Of a stretch of DNA of 64,000 nt, positions 21,569 through 33,242 are shown piece after piece. The first letter of the stretch is position 1. Each line of letters opens with the position of its first letter. The notes under the pieces were generated by a model. That model was not told the DNA's origin. It saw only the letters and a program-made list of their open reading frames with translations, and ran no database searches. This DNA comes from Branchinecta lynchi (Eukaryota; Arthropoda; Branchiopoda; Anostraca; Branchinectidae): contig JAKZAP010000016.1 of NCBI GenBank assembly GCA_023053575.1, positions 8,366,046 through 8,430,045 of the forward strand, written 5' to 3'. The translations under genes and the position numbers were made by a program.

Positions 21569-21925
21569 TATTCATTGAGCCAAAGCTGACTTTGAAACAT
21601 TTATTCAAACAATGTATACAACGGATACGTCAGCTATGATTCTTCATCAGCGATATTTCGGCCCTTCTTGGCAAGGGTCCTCGTCAGGCTGTCAATAGTG
21701 TCAATCCTCTGGCTCAACTTCGGGGAAAGAAACAAACCTGTAATTATCCTCTGGTTCAACTTCGGGGAAAGAAACAAACCTGTAATCTAATTACAGGTTT
21801 GTTTCGTTCTTCCAGAGGATTGACACTATTGACAACCTGACGAGGACCCTTGCTAAGAAGGGCCGAAATATCGCTGATGAAGAATCATAGCTGACGTATC
21901 CGTTTTAAACATTATTTCAATAAAC
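21569..21925. mobile_element. Mutator-like foldback (family IV), copy d with 10-bp duplication
   Basis: GGAAAATTAG flanks it at 21559-21568 and 21926-21935. The matching family I copy at 25455-25465 shows the uninterrupted site. The arms carry GATATTTCGGCCCTTCTTGG and GAAGGGCCGAAATATCGC. The centre holds a direct repeat of CTCAACTTCGGGGAAAGAAA plus its inverted partner. Confidence 0.85.
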
Positions 21926-23606
21926 GGAAAATTAGGTTATTTGAACTTACGAACGGGTGATCGGACCTCAATGAAACTTGATATTAGAAAAAAACCGTGT
22001 CTCGGACATCCCAGTTTAAATCCGGACCGGATCCGGTGACATTGGGGGGAGTTGGAGGGGGGGGGACCAGAAATCTTAGGAAACGCTTAGGGTGGAGATA
22101 TCGGGATGAAACTTGGTGGAAAGAACAAGCACAAGCCCTAGATACGTGATTGACATACCCGGACCGGATCCGTTCGCTGTGGGGAGTTAGGGGGGGGGGG
22201 GTCCGAATTTCTAGTGATCCCGCGAGTTTGGTACTTCCTGGTGTGCTAAGACGACGAGACTTGGCAGGCGTGTAAGGGACCCGAACAGGTTGACTTGAGA
22301 TTAGTCCTTTCCCCGATCCAACCATCCGGGGGGGGGGGGGGATCCGGAAGTGAGGTATTTTTAATTAGCGAACAGGTAATAGGATCTTAATGAAACTTAG
22401 TATATGGAAAGACCTCATGTCTCAGACTCTCGATTTTAAATCCGGATCGAGTCCGGTGATATTGGGGGATTCGGTGGGATTCTCGGGAAACGTTTAGAGT
22501 GAAGGGTTCGGGATGAAACTTAGTGGGAAGAACAAGCACAAGTACTACATACGTTAATGTCATAACCGGAACGGATCTGGTCACTGTGGGGGAGTTGGGG
22601 GGGGGGGGGGGGGGGGGGGGGAGGGGATCCGAGCTTCTAGTGACCCCACAAGTTCGGTACTTCCTGATGTGCTAGGACGATGAAACTTGGCAGGCTCATC
22701 AGGTACCCAAACAGACTAACTTGAGAATACCGTTTCCATCGTAGGGGAGACTAGGTATGGAGAATCCGGAATCTAGTGGCAAGCTCAGCTATAAAATTGA
22801 ACGGGTTTTCTGATATAAATGAAACTTGATATTTAGAAAGACCTCGTGCCTCGGACGTCCCATTTTAAATTCGGACCGGATCCGGTGACAATGGGAGGAG
22901 TTGTAGGTGGAACCGGAAATCTTTGGAAACACTTAGAGTGGAGGGATCGGGATGAAACTTGGTGGGAAGAACAAGCACAAGTTCTAGATACGTCATTGAC
23001 ATAAAAGGACGGGATTTGGGCACTGGGGGGAGTTGGGGGTGGTCCGGATTTCTATTGATCGCGCGAGTTTGGTACTTCATGATGTACTAGGCGATGAAAG
23101 TTGGCGTATCAAGAACCGAATAGATTGACTTGAGAATAGTCGTTTCCCCGATCCGACCATCGTGGGAGGAGTGGAGGGATTCGGAATCCGCAATCTAGTG
23201 GCACGGGCAGGTTTTGAACGGGAGATTGGATTTGAATGAGACTTGGCAAGTGGAAAGAGCTATCGTCTCAGATGTTCCATGTCAGGTCCGGGGAGGAGTG
23301 GAGGAAGGGGGAATCCGGAATCTTGAGGTATTTATAACTATCCAACAGGTGATCGGATCTTAATGAAACTTAATATATGTAGACGCCAAGTCTCAGATGA
23401 CCGAGTTCCAATCCGGATCGGAACCGGTGACTTTGGCGGGAGCCAGAGGGGGGAACCGGAAATCTTAGGAAACGCTTAGAGTGGAGGGATCGGGATGAAA
23501 CTTGGTGGGAAGAACAAGCGCAAGTCCTAGATGCATTGTTGACATAACCGGACCAGATTCGGACACTGTCGGCAAGTTGAGGGGGGGGGGGGCTTAATTC
23601 TGGCGA

Positions 23607-23768
23607 TAAATATTCCTTCAGCCCAAGCTGACTGCGAATCATGTTCGGTAGTGCAAAACGGATACGTCAGCTAAATTTTATTAAAGCTATATTTCGGCCC
23701 TTCTTGGCAAGGGTGCTCTTCAGGCTCAGAACCGCACAAGTTGGACAAACAAAACTTGTGGTTTATAT
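23607..23768. mobile_element. Mutator-like element (family IV), single-arm copy e
   Basis: It starts TAAATATTCCTTCAGCCCAA and runs through CGGCCCTTCTTGGCAAGGGT to an unrelated right end (ACTTGTGGTTTATAT). AATTCTGGCGA flanks it at 23596-23606 and 23769-23779. Confidence 0.8.
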
Positions 23769-24611
23769 AATTCTGGCGATCCCGTAAGTTCGGAACTTCC
23801 TGATATTCTAGAACTGTAAAACTTGGAAGGCGTATCAGGGACCCGAACAGACTGACTTGAGAATAGTCGTTTCCCCGATCCGGCCATCATGGGGGTTGTG
23901 AAAAGTGTTAGACATGCACAAAAACCAAACGGATGGAGAGACTTTGTGCGACCTCGATTTGTTATTTGGCATCCGGACAGGATCCGGTCAAGGTCCCCCA
24001 CCTAGGGGCAGCGGACCGGATATTTGCATGTAGGCTCTGCTCCGATTCCAGCAAAACTTAATGGACGGGATGAGAATAAGTCAGAGATGCAACATTTATG
24101 TTTCCGAGTCGTATCAGCCTGGGTGGGCGGAATTGGAAGGGGAGTCCCGAAAATTCTGTGGCTCGCATAAGTGTCAAACAAGTGGAGTGATTTGAATGAA
24201 ACTTGGAAGATATAGAGATCTATGCCCTAGATGACATATGTTAAGGTTCGAACCGGATTCGACCACGGTGGGGGATTTCCCGGAAGTTCCCAGAAAATGC
24301 TCAGATTCGAATGAAAGATAGGTGGTAAGAGAAAATGCTTCAGATGATCTAGTTCGGAGTCCGGACCAGATTCGGCCGCGGTAAATGGGGCGTTGGAAGG
24401 GGGTACCGGAAATCTTGGGCACGTCTGGGGAAATAGCAAGTGGATTTCTTGGGTTGAAACTTGGAAGGTTGGCGATGGCTTGGACGGGATTTCGGAAATT
24501 TTCAGGCTTGAGTGAAACTAGATATCCTATTCTAGGTCCGACCCGCATTTTTGGACGGCGGGATGTTTTGTGAAGTTCTCTTCTACTTTCTTGTACCACC
24601 TACTCTTAACA

Positions 24612-24743
24612 AGTGACATATCAGCGTGGTTTTGTTAGAGGGGTTAGAATGTACCGTACGAAATTGAGGTTCCGGGTTTAGAACTGTGTGGAGTGATTGT
24701 GGAAGTACATTGCGTTAGCATTATAGGTAAGACTGGTCCTTTA
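24612..24743 (+). pseudogene. Decayed copy of the exon-like segment at 40173-40310
   Basis: It begins CAGCGTGGTTTTGTTAGAGG and follows the minus-strand sequence at 40310-40190 through ACCGTACGAAATT and TTATAGGTAAGAC to GGTCCTTTAA. The frame QRGFVRGVR.YRTK is broken by a stop. It starts exactly where the family I B end of Ic is truncated. Confidence 0.65.
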
Positions 24744-24795
24744 AGGATATAGAAGCGCGCTCAAGGCGACTGCATATAATGCGTGTTGAACTGTA

Positions 24796-27700
24796 TCGGT
24801 TTTTATGGCACTTGCCCTTCGGCCAAGTGCCATATAGCGATCGCAATTTCTGTCCGTCGGTCGGTCTGTCTGTCCCGGTTTTGCTAGTTCGGGCACTTCC
24901 AGATAAGCTAGGACGATGAAACTTGGCAGGTATATCAGGGACCGGACCAGAATTAGGAATAGTCGCTTCCCCGATCCGACCATCTCGGGGAGAGTGGAGG
25001 GGGGGGGATCCGGAAAAATGATGTATTTTAACTGACGAACGGATGATCGGACCTTAATGAAACTTGATATATGGAAGGATCTCGTGTCTCAGACGTCCGA
25101 TTTTAAATCCAGATCGGATCCGGTGACATTGAGGGGAGTTGGAGGGGGAAACCAGAATCTTGGAAAACGCTTGGAGTGTAGAGATCAGGTTGAAACTTGG
25201 TGGACAGAACAAGCAGAAGTCCTAGATAGGTGATTGGCATAACCCGACCGGACACGCTCACTTTGGGGGTGTTGGAGGGGGGGGGGGGGGGGGTCCGAGT
25301 TTCTAGTGATCCCACGAATTCGGTGCTTCCTGATGTGCTAGAACGATGAAAATTGGCAGGCATGTTAACGACCCGAACAGATTGACTTGAGAACAATCGT
25401 TTCCCCGATCCGGCCATCTGGGGCGGGGGGGGGGGGGGGGGCTAAAAGAGGGGGAATCCGGGAAAATTAGGTATTTTTACTTACCAACGGATGATCGGAT
25501 CTCAAAACTTGATATATAGAAAGATGTCGTATCTCAGACATCCCAGACACTGGGAGGGGGCCTCGTGTCTCGGACATCCCAGTTTAAATCCGGACCGGAT
25601 CCGGTGACATTGGGGGGTGTTGGAGGGGGGAACCGGAAATCTTTGGAAACGCTTAGAGTGGAGAGATCGGGATGAAAGTTGGTGGAAAGAACAAGCACAA
25701 TCCCTAGATACGTGATTGACATAAACGGACCGGATCCGTTCACTTTGGGGGAGTTTGGGCCTGGGGGGGGGGTACGAATTTCTAGTGATCCATTTGGTAC
25801 TTCCTGGTGTGCTAGGACGACGAGACTTGGTAGGCGTGTAAGGGACCCGAACAGGTTGACTTGAGATTAGTCGTTTCCCCGATACGACGATCGGGGGAGA
25901 GGGAATCCGGAAGTGAAGTATTATTAACTTGCGAACGGGTGATCGGATCTTAATGAAACTTGAAATATAGAAAGACCTCGTGTCTCAGCCGCCCCATTTT
26001 AAATTCGGACCGGATCCAATAATATTGGGGGAAGTCGGAGGGGGGGGGCGGACATCTTGGGAAAACGCTTAGAGTAGAGGGATAGTTATGAAACTTGGTG
26101 GGAAAAACAAGTACAATTCCTACATAGGTGAATGACATAACCGGGACGGATCCGGTCACTGTGGGGGAGTTGGGGGGGGGGGATCCGAGTTTCTAGTGAT
26201 CCTACAAGTTCAGTACTTCCTGGTGTGCTAGGACGATGAAACTTGGCAGGCTTGTTAGCTACCCGAACAGATTGACTCGAGAATGTCGCTTCCCCGATCC
26301 GACCATCGTGGGGGAGTGTAGGGATGGGGAATCCGGAATCTAGTGGCAAGCTCAGCTATTGAACGGGTTAGCGGATTTAAATGAAACTTGATATTTAGAA
26401 AGACCTCGTGCCTCGGATGTCCCATTTTAAATCCGGACCGAATCCGGTGCCATTGGGAGGAGATGGTGGGGGGAACCGGAAATCTTTGGAAACACTTAGA
26501 GTGGAGGGATCGGGATGAAACTTGGTGGGACGAACAAGCAGAAGTTCTAGATACGTAATTGACCAGTACGGAATTCGGGCACTATGGGGAAGTTGGGGGG
26601 GGGGGGGTCGGATTTCTAGTCATCACAGGAGTTCGTTACTTCCTGATGTGCTAGGATGATGAAACTTGGTAGGCGTGTCTGGGACCCGAGCAGATTGACT
26701 TGAGAATAGTCGTTTCCTCGATTCGACCATCGTGGGACGAGTGGAGGGATGCGGAATCCGGAATCTAGTGGCATGGACAGCTATTGTACGGGTGATCGGA
26801 TTCAAATGAAACCTCAGGCCGGTTCCTGTTCCAAATCCGGACCGGTTCGGTGACATTGGGAGGAGTTGGAGGAGGGAACGCTTAGAGTGGAGGGATCGGG
26901 ATGAAACTTGGTGGCAAGAACAAGCACAAGTTCTAGATACGTCATTGACATAAAAGGACGGGATTCGGGCACTGTGGGGGAGTTGGGGGAGGGCGGTCCA
27001 GATTTCTAGTATTCGCGCTAGTTCGGTACTTCCTGATGTGCTAGGACGATGAAACTATCAAAAAAAAATGTCAGGGACCCGAATAGATTGACTTGAGAAT
27101 AGTCATTTCCTCGATCCGACCATCGTGGGAGGAATGGACGGATTGATCCGCAATCTAGTGGCACGGGCAGTTTTTGAACGGGTAATTGGATTTGAATGAA
27201 ACTTGGCAAGTAGAAAGAGCTATCGTCTCAGATGTTCCATGTCAGGTCCCGAGAGGAGTGAAGGAAGCGGGAATCCGGAATCTTTAAGTATTTATAACTT
27301 TCCAACGGGTGATCGCGATCTTCATGAAACTTGATATTTGGAAAGACGCCGAGCTCATACGACCCAGTTCAAATCTGGATTGGATCCGGTGGCTTTGGCA
27401 GGAGCTGGAGGGGGGACCCGGAAATCTTGGGAAATGCTTAGAGTGGAGGGATCGGGATGAAACTTGGTGAGAAGAACATGCGCAAATCCTAGATACATTG
27501 TTGACAGAACCGAACTACATTCGGACACTGTGGGGACTTCGGGGGGTGGCATAGTTCTGGCGATCCCGCACATTCAGAACTTCCTGATGTTCTAGGACGA
27601 TAAAACTTGGAAGACGTACCAGGGACCCAAAGAGACTGACTTGAGAATAGTCGTTTCCGCGACCCGACCTTCATGGGAGTTGCGAAAAGTTTTTGACTTG

Positions 27701-30006
27701 CAGAAAAAACAAGAGCTACGAGCTCATATGGCACTTGTTACGACTAGGTGATGCAAGAAAGTATATGAGAATGTCACAAAATACGACCTTCAACCCCCCT
27801 AGGTTCGGACCTAGAAATAGGATATCTAGTTTCACTCGGAGTCTGAGTATTTCCGGCATTGCATCAGATCATCTAGGGCATATTACTTTTCTACCTTTTA
27901 AGTTTAGATCCACTCGTTTGATTCCTAAACCTGCCAAGCTATTTCCGGTACCCCCCCCCCTAACTCTCCCTGCCACGCCCGAATCTGGTTCGGACAAATA
28001 AGTTAATCATCTAAAGCATCTTCTCTTACCGCCTATCAAGTTTCACTCGATTATGAGCATTTTTCAGGAAATTGCTCGAGCACCGTGCTCATTCGGTCCG
28101 AACCCTAGAATATCTAATTTAGGGCATATGATCTCTCTACTTTCCAAGTTTCATTAAAATCGCTCCACTTGTGACCCCTCGGCGAGCCACAGAATTTCCG
28201 AGACTCTCCCTCCAACTCCTCCCTCTGTGACCGAATAGATGATCCGAGGACGCCAAATAACGAATCTGGGACGCATAAACTCGGTCCTGTCCAACTTGCA
28301 TCCCATTCGGCCCATTAGTTTAGTTTTGGTGCCCGTCAAAAAGTTTCCTTGATCCCCCAACTATGGCTGCATCTGGTTCGGAAACGTGTTTTGCATATCT
28401 AGGTTATCAGTTCTTATCACCCATAAAGTTTCACTCGAATTGGACCACCTGTTCGCAACCTAGGGAAGTCAGTAATTTCCGGATTCCCATTCCCTTAGCT
28501 CCCTCAAAACGGTCGGATCCTGGAACGGAAGTTTTGTTAGGGTATCGTGTCGGGTTCTTAAGTCCATTTCGTCGGGTCAGTAATATGCCCGCCAAGTTGT
28601 ATCGTCGTTGGCACATCTGGAAGTGTCATAACTCGCGATCACTGGAATTCTGGGAAACCTCCTCCAACTCCCCCCAAGAGCCCCGGTAAGGTCTGGTTCT
28701 GTCAAGTGTCTACAGGGCTTATGCTTCTTTTTCCTACCAAATTCTATCCCGATCCATCGCTTCCAAGCGTTTCACGAGATTTCCGGTGGCCCCCTCCAAC
28801 TCACGCCACAAGTATCGGATCCGATCCGGACTTCACGCGGAACATCTGAGACGATCGCTCTTTCCACTTGCCAAGTTTCATTCAAATCCGATCACCCGTT
28901 CAAAAGTTATGCATGCTACTAGATTCCGGATTCCCTATCCCTCCACGCCCCCCATGATCGTCGGATCGGGGAAATAACTATTCTCAAGGCAGTCGGTTAG
29001 GGTCCCTGATATGCCTGCGAAATTTCATCGTCCTAGTACTGAACTCGCGGGATCACCCCCCCCCCCCCCAACTCCCCCCACAGAGCCCAAATCCGGCCCG
29101 GTTATGTCAACGATGTATCTAGGACTTGAGTAAGTTCTTAGCACCAAGTTTCGTCCCGATCCCTCACTCGAAGCGTTTCCAACTTGGGTCCCTGATATGC
29201 CTGCCAAGTTTCATCGTCCTAGCTTATGTGGAAGTGCCCGAACTAGCAAAACCCGGACAGACCGACGGACGGACAGAAATTGCGATCGCTATATGGCACT
29301 TGGCCGAAGGGCAAGTGCCATAAAAACGGATGGACAAAATAGGATGCAAGTTGGACAGTGCCGAGTCTATGCAACCTTGATTTGTTATTTGGTGTCCGGA
29401 CAGGATCCGGCCAAGGTGAGGGGGAGCAGGACTCGGATATTGCAGATAGGCTGTGCTCCTATTCCAGTCAAACTGGATGGACGGGAAGAGGATAAGTCAG
29501 AGATGCGACAGTTATGTTTCCGAGTCGTATTCAGCCATGGTTGGCGGAGTTGGAAGGGGAGTCCCGGAAATTATGTGGCTCCCACAAGTGGGGTGATTTG
29601 AATGAAACTTGGAAGGTACAGAGATCGTATGCCCTAGATGACACATTTTAAGTTTCGATCCGGATCCGACCACGGTTGGGGGGGGGGGGGGGGGAGGATT
29701 TACCGGAAGTTCCCCCAAAAATGCTCAGATTCGAGTGAAAGATAGGTAAGAGGGAGTCCGGATCAGATTCGGCCGCGGTATATTGGGAGTTGGAAGGGGG
29801 TACCGGAAATCTTGGGCACGTGTAGGGACAGAGCGAGTGGATTTCTTGGGTTGAAACTTGGAAGGTTGGCGATGACTTGGAGGTGATGTCGGAAATTTCC
29901 ATACCTGAGTGAAACTAGATATCCTAACTCTAGGTCCGAGTTCTCTTCTACTTTCGTGTACCACCCACTCTTAACAAGTGCCATATGAGCTCGTAGCTCT
30001 TGCTGT
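24796..30006 (-). mobile_element. Family I element, longest copy Id (contains nested Ie)
   Basis: The A end TTTTTATGGCACTTGCCC is at 24796. At 30006 the B end closes as GTGCCATATGAGCTCGTAGC followed by TCTTGCTGTT. Its units align one to one with Ic, including GTCCGGACAGGATCCGG and TTGAAACTTGGAAGGTTGGC near the B end. It is interrupted between 27706 and 29325 by an inverted family I copy. Removing that copy restores continuity with Ic. Confidence 0.8.
27706..29325 (+). mobile_element. Family I element Ie, nested in Id
   Basis: The B end AACAAGAGCTACGAGCTCAT is at 27706. At 29325 the A-end hairpin closes as GGCCGAAGGGCAAGTGCCAT then AAAAA. The Id flanks are GACTTGCAGAAAA and CGGATGGACAAAA. The intact paralogous site in Ic (23915-23935) is GACATGCACAAAAACCAAAC followed by GGATGG. 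The element therefore entered an A-run with no obvious target duplication. Confidence 0.85.
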
Positions 30007-30359
30007 TTCTTTCTTTTTAGCCCAACTATGTTTAACGATTTTTCACTTTCCCGCTTTTTTCTAGGGATGAGAAAAAAAAAAGAAAAAATATTAAGGGTGT
30101 CAGAGACGCAACCTTTTATCGACGCACCGCTCCATGTCAGCTATATCGCAACTGGTCTCCCTACTCCGCGACACTGTGTGAGGTCCGTCTGCATGTTGGA
30201 GGAGGATACAAATATAAAATAAAAATAACCAAACTGTGCCGTTTGAAAGCTCGCTGTCGGTATTCACGAGATTCAACAATGAAGAAAGGATTCTAGCGTA
30301 ATAAACCTAAGAACTGACTGACTGAGCTCGAGTGTATTATCCGACCGAACTTAATAATA
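30007..30359. other. Unassigned 350-bp stretch
   Basis: It starts with a T-rich tract bordering the family I B end. No convincing ORF, RNA or repeat terminus. Confidence 0.4.
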
Positions 30360-30731
30360 GTTGCGTTTTGATCCGAATTCTCTGTTCCGAATTCTCGCTT
30401 CTGATTTCTCGATTCTCGTACAAATTACCGTTTTTGCTCCTGTGACTTCTCCATTCTCGCTTTTGACAAAAACACTAATTCTGCAGCTAGTCCGCAACCC
30501 GATACACGTGTTTATGAATATTGAACATCCGCACTCTGTTGACCAATCAGGGAGGAGAACGAAGAATCGAGAATTCACCATCGGAGCAACTTCTCCATTC
30601 TGCAGAATCGCGAGGCTTTCCCCTTCTCGATTTCGACAAAAAACGCTAGAAAAGGAGAATTCACTTCATCTGAATAGTCCGAAAACGCGAAATAGGAGAA
30701 TCGCGAGGAGAATTCGGATCAAAAACGCAAC
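30360..30731. mobile_element. 372-bp MITE, TA-flanked, TIR about 24 bp
   Basis: Left GTTGCGTTTTGATCCGAATT and right AATTCGGATCAAAAACGCAAC are inverted copies with one indel, flanked by TA. A second, heavily interrupted copy spans 49765-50996. The family is probably Tc1/mariner-like; no transposase is present. Confidence 0.8.
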
Positions 30732-31544
30732 TATGGAATGTACCAATGGTTAGGGCGGATTCGCGGCCCTACGCGTTGTGAGTCGTCCTTACTCGAAAGC
30801 AGAATTTTTGCAGTTTTTTTTTCGATCGTAAAACACATTGGTCTTACAATACTCTTGATGACTAACTCTCCTTGCCGATGCAAAATCGCCGGGTACCTAG
30901 CGGAAGAGCTAGAAGCGGTATCACCTCGGGTATCACAACCGCACCCGAAGATCGCCGTGATTGTTTGACACAGAATTTGAGTGTTGAGTCATTAGTGAGA
31001 CGTTTTCTCGTTCTTCCTGAGGATCACTGGCGTGTTCTGGAGCTCCGCTTTTGACAAATTATCCACGGCTTTGGCTGTTTTAAGCTTTTTCCCAGACCCT
31101 TGAACCTCCAGCAAAAAACTTGGCAAGATTCGGAAAACCGTTTTACGTATCGAGTGTTCCCGACACGCGAACACTCGTCGGGAGCATATTGGGCGTGGAC
31201 ACTAGTTAATCTTGGCAAGTGGAAAGATCAGTGAGTTGTCGTTAACTTTGATTCATACCTGCCTGAGCTGGGCAACTAGCCCCGAAAGTTCCGAGGGGTT
31301 TACCACTCCCCCCGATGAAATCTTTATCTCAAAATAGCAGTATGAAGTTGTACGAAAAAGTAGCATGCAGTACGATCTGATGCTACTACATGCGTCTTAT
31401 GTCAAGGCTACCGTGTTTCTGCGTTCTACTGCATGCTACTATTAGCAAGACTGGATGCTACTATAGCAAGACAGGATGCTACTGGATTCTACTGCTTAAG
31501 ATCCTTGCCGAAATTTGGAGCTAAGATAACATGTTGTCCCCAGA
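30732..31544. other. Unassigned region with GCATGCTACT hairpins
   Basis: No gene recognised. Between 31355 and 31495, GTAGCATGCAGTAC and ACTGCATGCTACT are inverted, and GGATGCTACT recurs at 31450, 31471 and nearby. A CGAGGGGTT MITE remnant lies at 31293. Confidence 0.4.
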
Positions 31545-31795
31545 TGGCCCATCTATTCCCCCCTCCCCTCCCGTCTTCCGTGCGTCGGTCCGAGAGGAAT
31601 ACTGGCAATCAGTTTTCCTCATATCCCGCTAATTCTTCTTTACGTAGTTTCATCCCATCATTTATTTCTGGTAATTTCTTGTAAGTGTATTAATTCATTT
31701 GTTTCTTGTGTGTTTGTGTATTTTGTAAATTGGTATTCTTTCTTTAGCTTTTAGCTATTCCGATTAAACTTGATTGATTGAAAAAAAGAAAGAAA
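31545..31795 (+). pseudogene. LINE 3' end with GATT tail, copy 1
   Basis: It holds the last codons (RSFIPSFISGNFL, stop), a short UTR ending TTTTAGCTATTCCGATTAAA and a CTTGATTGATTG tail. Near-identical segments lie at 39050-39232 and 48998-49245, so this is a dispersed, 5'-truncated LINE of CR1/L2-like type. Confidence 0.7.
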
Positions 31796-32285
31796 AAAAA
31801 GACTGACCGAGTCTGAGGCAGATTAAATGATAGTATTCTTTACACATATCAATACATGCAAGTTTTTCGTACAACTACGCAGGCTACAAATTTTTCATCG
31901 GGCCGCCACCTGCTGTACACCCTTTCCCGTCATCGGCCGAAATCAGCGGTGCCGGCACCGCTGCTTGCCATAAATTGGGCGATTCTACTTCTAAACATGC
32001 TGATTTCAATGTTCTTGGGAATCAGTGCCGCCTGGTGTCAGCATGGGGCACTTGCTGTACACTAGAATCTAGAGTGGCAACCACTCGCGTAGATTGCACC
32101 AGTTAAGCACTGTTCAAATAGGCGTAACAAGCGACATAGCGTTATACGTGATGTTGACGTCTTAATATACACCCTTGTTCAAATTGAAAGTAAAGGGTTC
32201 TTATCAATGCAACGATCGGTTATGCCACGCTGATACAATTATTCGAGTTTCTAAAGATCAGAAAAAGTGTTCTTTTCTTATACTG
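31796..32285. other. MITE remnant and unassigned sequence
   Basis: Segment 31895-32085 shares CACTTGCTGTACACTA, AAATCAGCGGTGCCG and TAAATTGGGCGATTC with 18590-18745, a second copy of a GC-rich MITE. No gene seen. Confidence 0.45.
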
Positions 32286-32293
32286 CTTGAAGC

Positions 32294-32431
32294 CCAGGGT
32301 TGGTCACCAAGAACCAGGGTGTACGAGTTACTTCAGGATACTTTGAGTTACTTTTGGTTACACTGGGTTAGTTTGAGATACTTTTGGGTTACTTTCGGGT
32401 GTACGAAGTTACTTTTGGTGACCAACCCTGG
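32294..32431. mobile_element. 138-bp hAT-like MITE with 8-bp duplication
   Basis: The inverted repeat CCAGGGTTGGTCACCAA is at both ends. CTTGAAGC flanks it at 32286-32293 and 32432-32439. The interior is a degenerate tandem of GTTACTTTTGG. Confidence 0.85.
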
Positions 32432-32439
32432 CTTGAAGC

Positions 32440-33242
32440 ACACGAGTACAATTTGACGCCCATTATATTGTAAAAAAAAAAAAAAAATTACTAAATTAAC
32501 GGATTGACTGCATTGGTCCTCGAACTAACAATACGCAGTCGTACCAGAACAAAATGTGTTGTTTTGAAGAAAAGTCATTACTTAAATTTCCAAAAAAGAA
32601 AAACTTTAGTGCTTCCCGTGGCAACCCTGGCGACGCTTGTTTAGTGCTTCCCGTGGCAACCCTGGCGACGCTTCTCTTTCCTCGGACCGCTGGTGGAACC
32701 AGCCAAGCGATCTGACTGGCTCTGCTAAGCCAAAATAGAACCCGGGTCTATTCTCTTTGTACACCTTATTACAGCGCGACCCGAGGAAAAGAAGAATCTG
32801 CATACGCTGTATAACACCTTATTACACCTATTTGAACAATGCATTACTAGGCGACAAAAGTGCGCCGTCATGACAAATGTTCGCAGTTTCTTAGTATTTT
32901 TGACCTGTACTACCTATGTATCCAGATGGAAAAGGATATTCGATGAGAGACTACTCGGCTGAAAAAATGCAACACGTTTTCATTGAACTCTGAAGTACAA
33001 AAATATACAAATTTGTCTACGAATGACCAAATAATCATCAGAAGATTCCAATACTGCAAATACAATTACACATCAGCAACACAGCCCTTGCAACAGGCAA
33101 CATGAGTCGCTTATTATGGCTAAAAACGGAAAGTCGTTAGCCATTGTTTGAATATATGATTCCCAATCAGCTTGGAATCAAGGAGTATTTAAACATGAGT
33201 CGTTCGCCTTCAAATGCAGAACTACACTGTCTACCACAACAT
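32440..33242. other. Unassigned region with 35-bp tandem duplication
   Basis: AGTGCTTCCCGTGGCAACCC and the next 15 bases are repeated head to tail at 32608-32678. A relic of the foldback terminus (GCTTGGAATCAAGGAGTATT) lies at 33172-33191. No gene recognised. Confidence 0.45.

Larger units (their letters stand above)
20869..24611 (-). mobile_element. Family I element, long copy Ic
   Basis: The A end (TTTCATGCCACTTGCCCTTC and TGCCAAGTGCCTTATAG) is at 20873-20910, followed by the GTCCGTCCGTCGGTCTGTCG tract. Diverged units follow, each with GGATCGGGATGAAACTTGGT, CCGGATCCGGTGACATTGGG and a G run of 8-33 bases. The B end (CTTGTACCACCTACTCTTAA) stops early at about 24611, where a different conserved segment begins. 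Two foldbacks are nested at 21569-21925 and 23607-23768. Confidence 0.75.

Noticed and set aside
24796..30006. Canonical Helitron (5' TC, 3' CTRR, A^T insertion)
   Set aside because: The ends are hairpin-TTTTT and CTTGTT with asymmetric inverted motifs, which fits Helentron-type derivatives better than canonical Helitrons.
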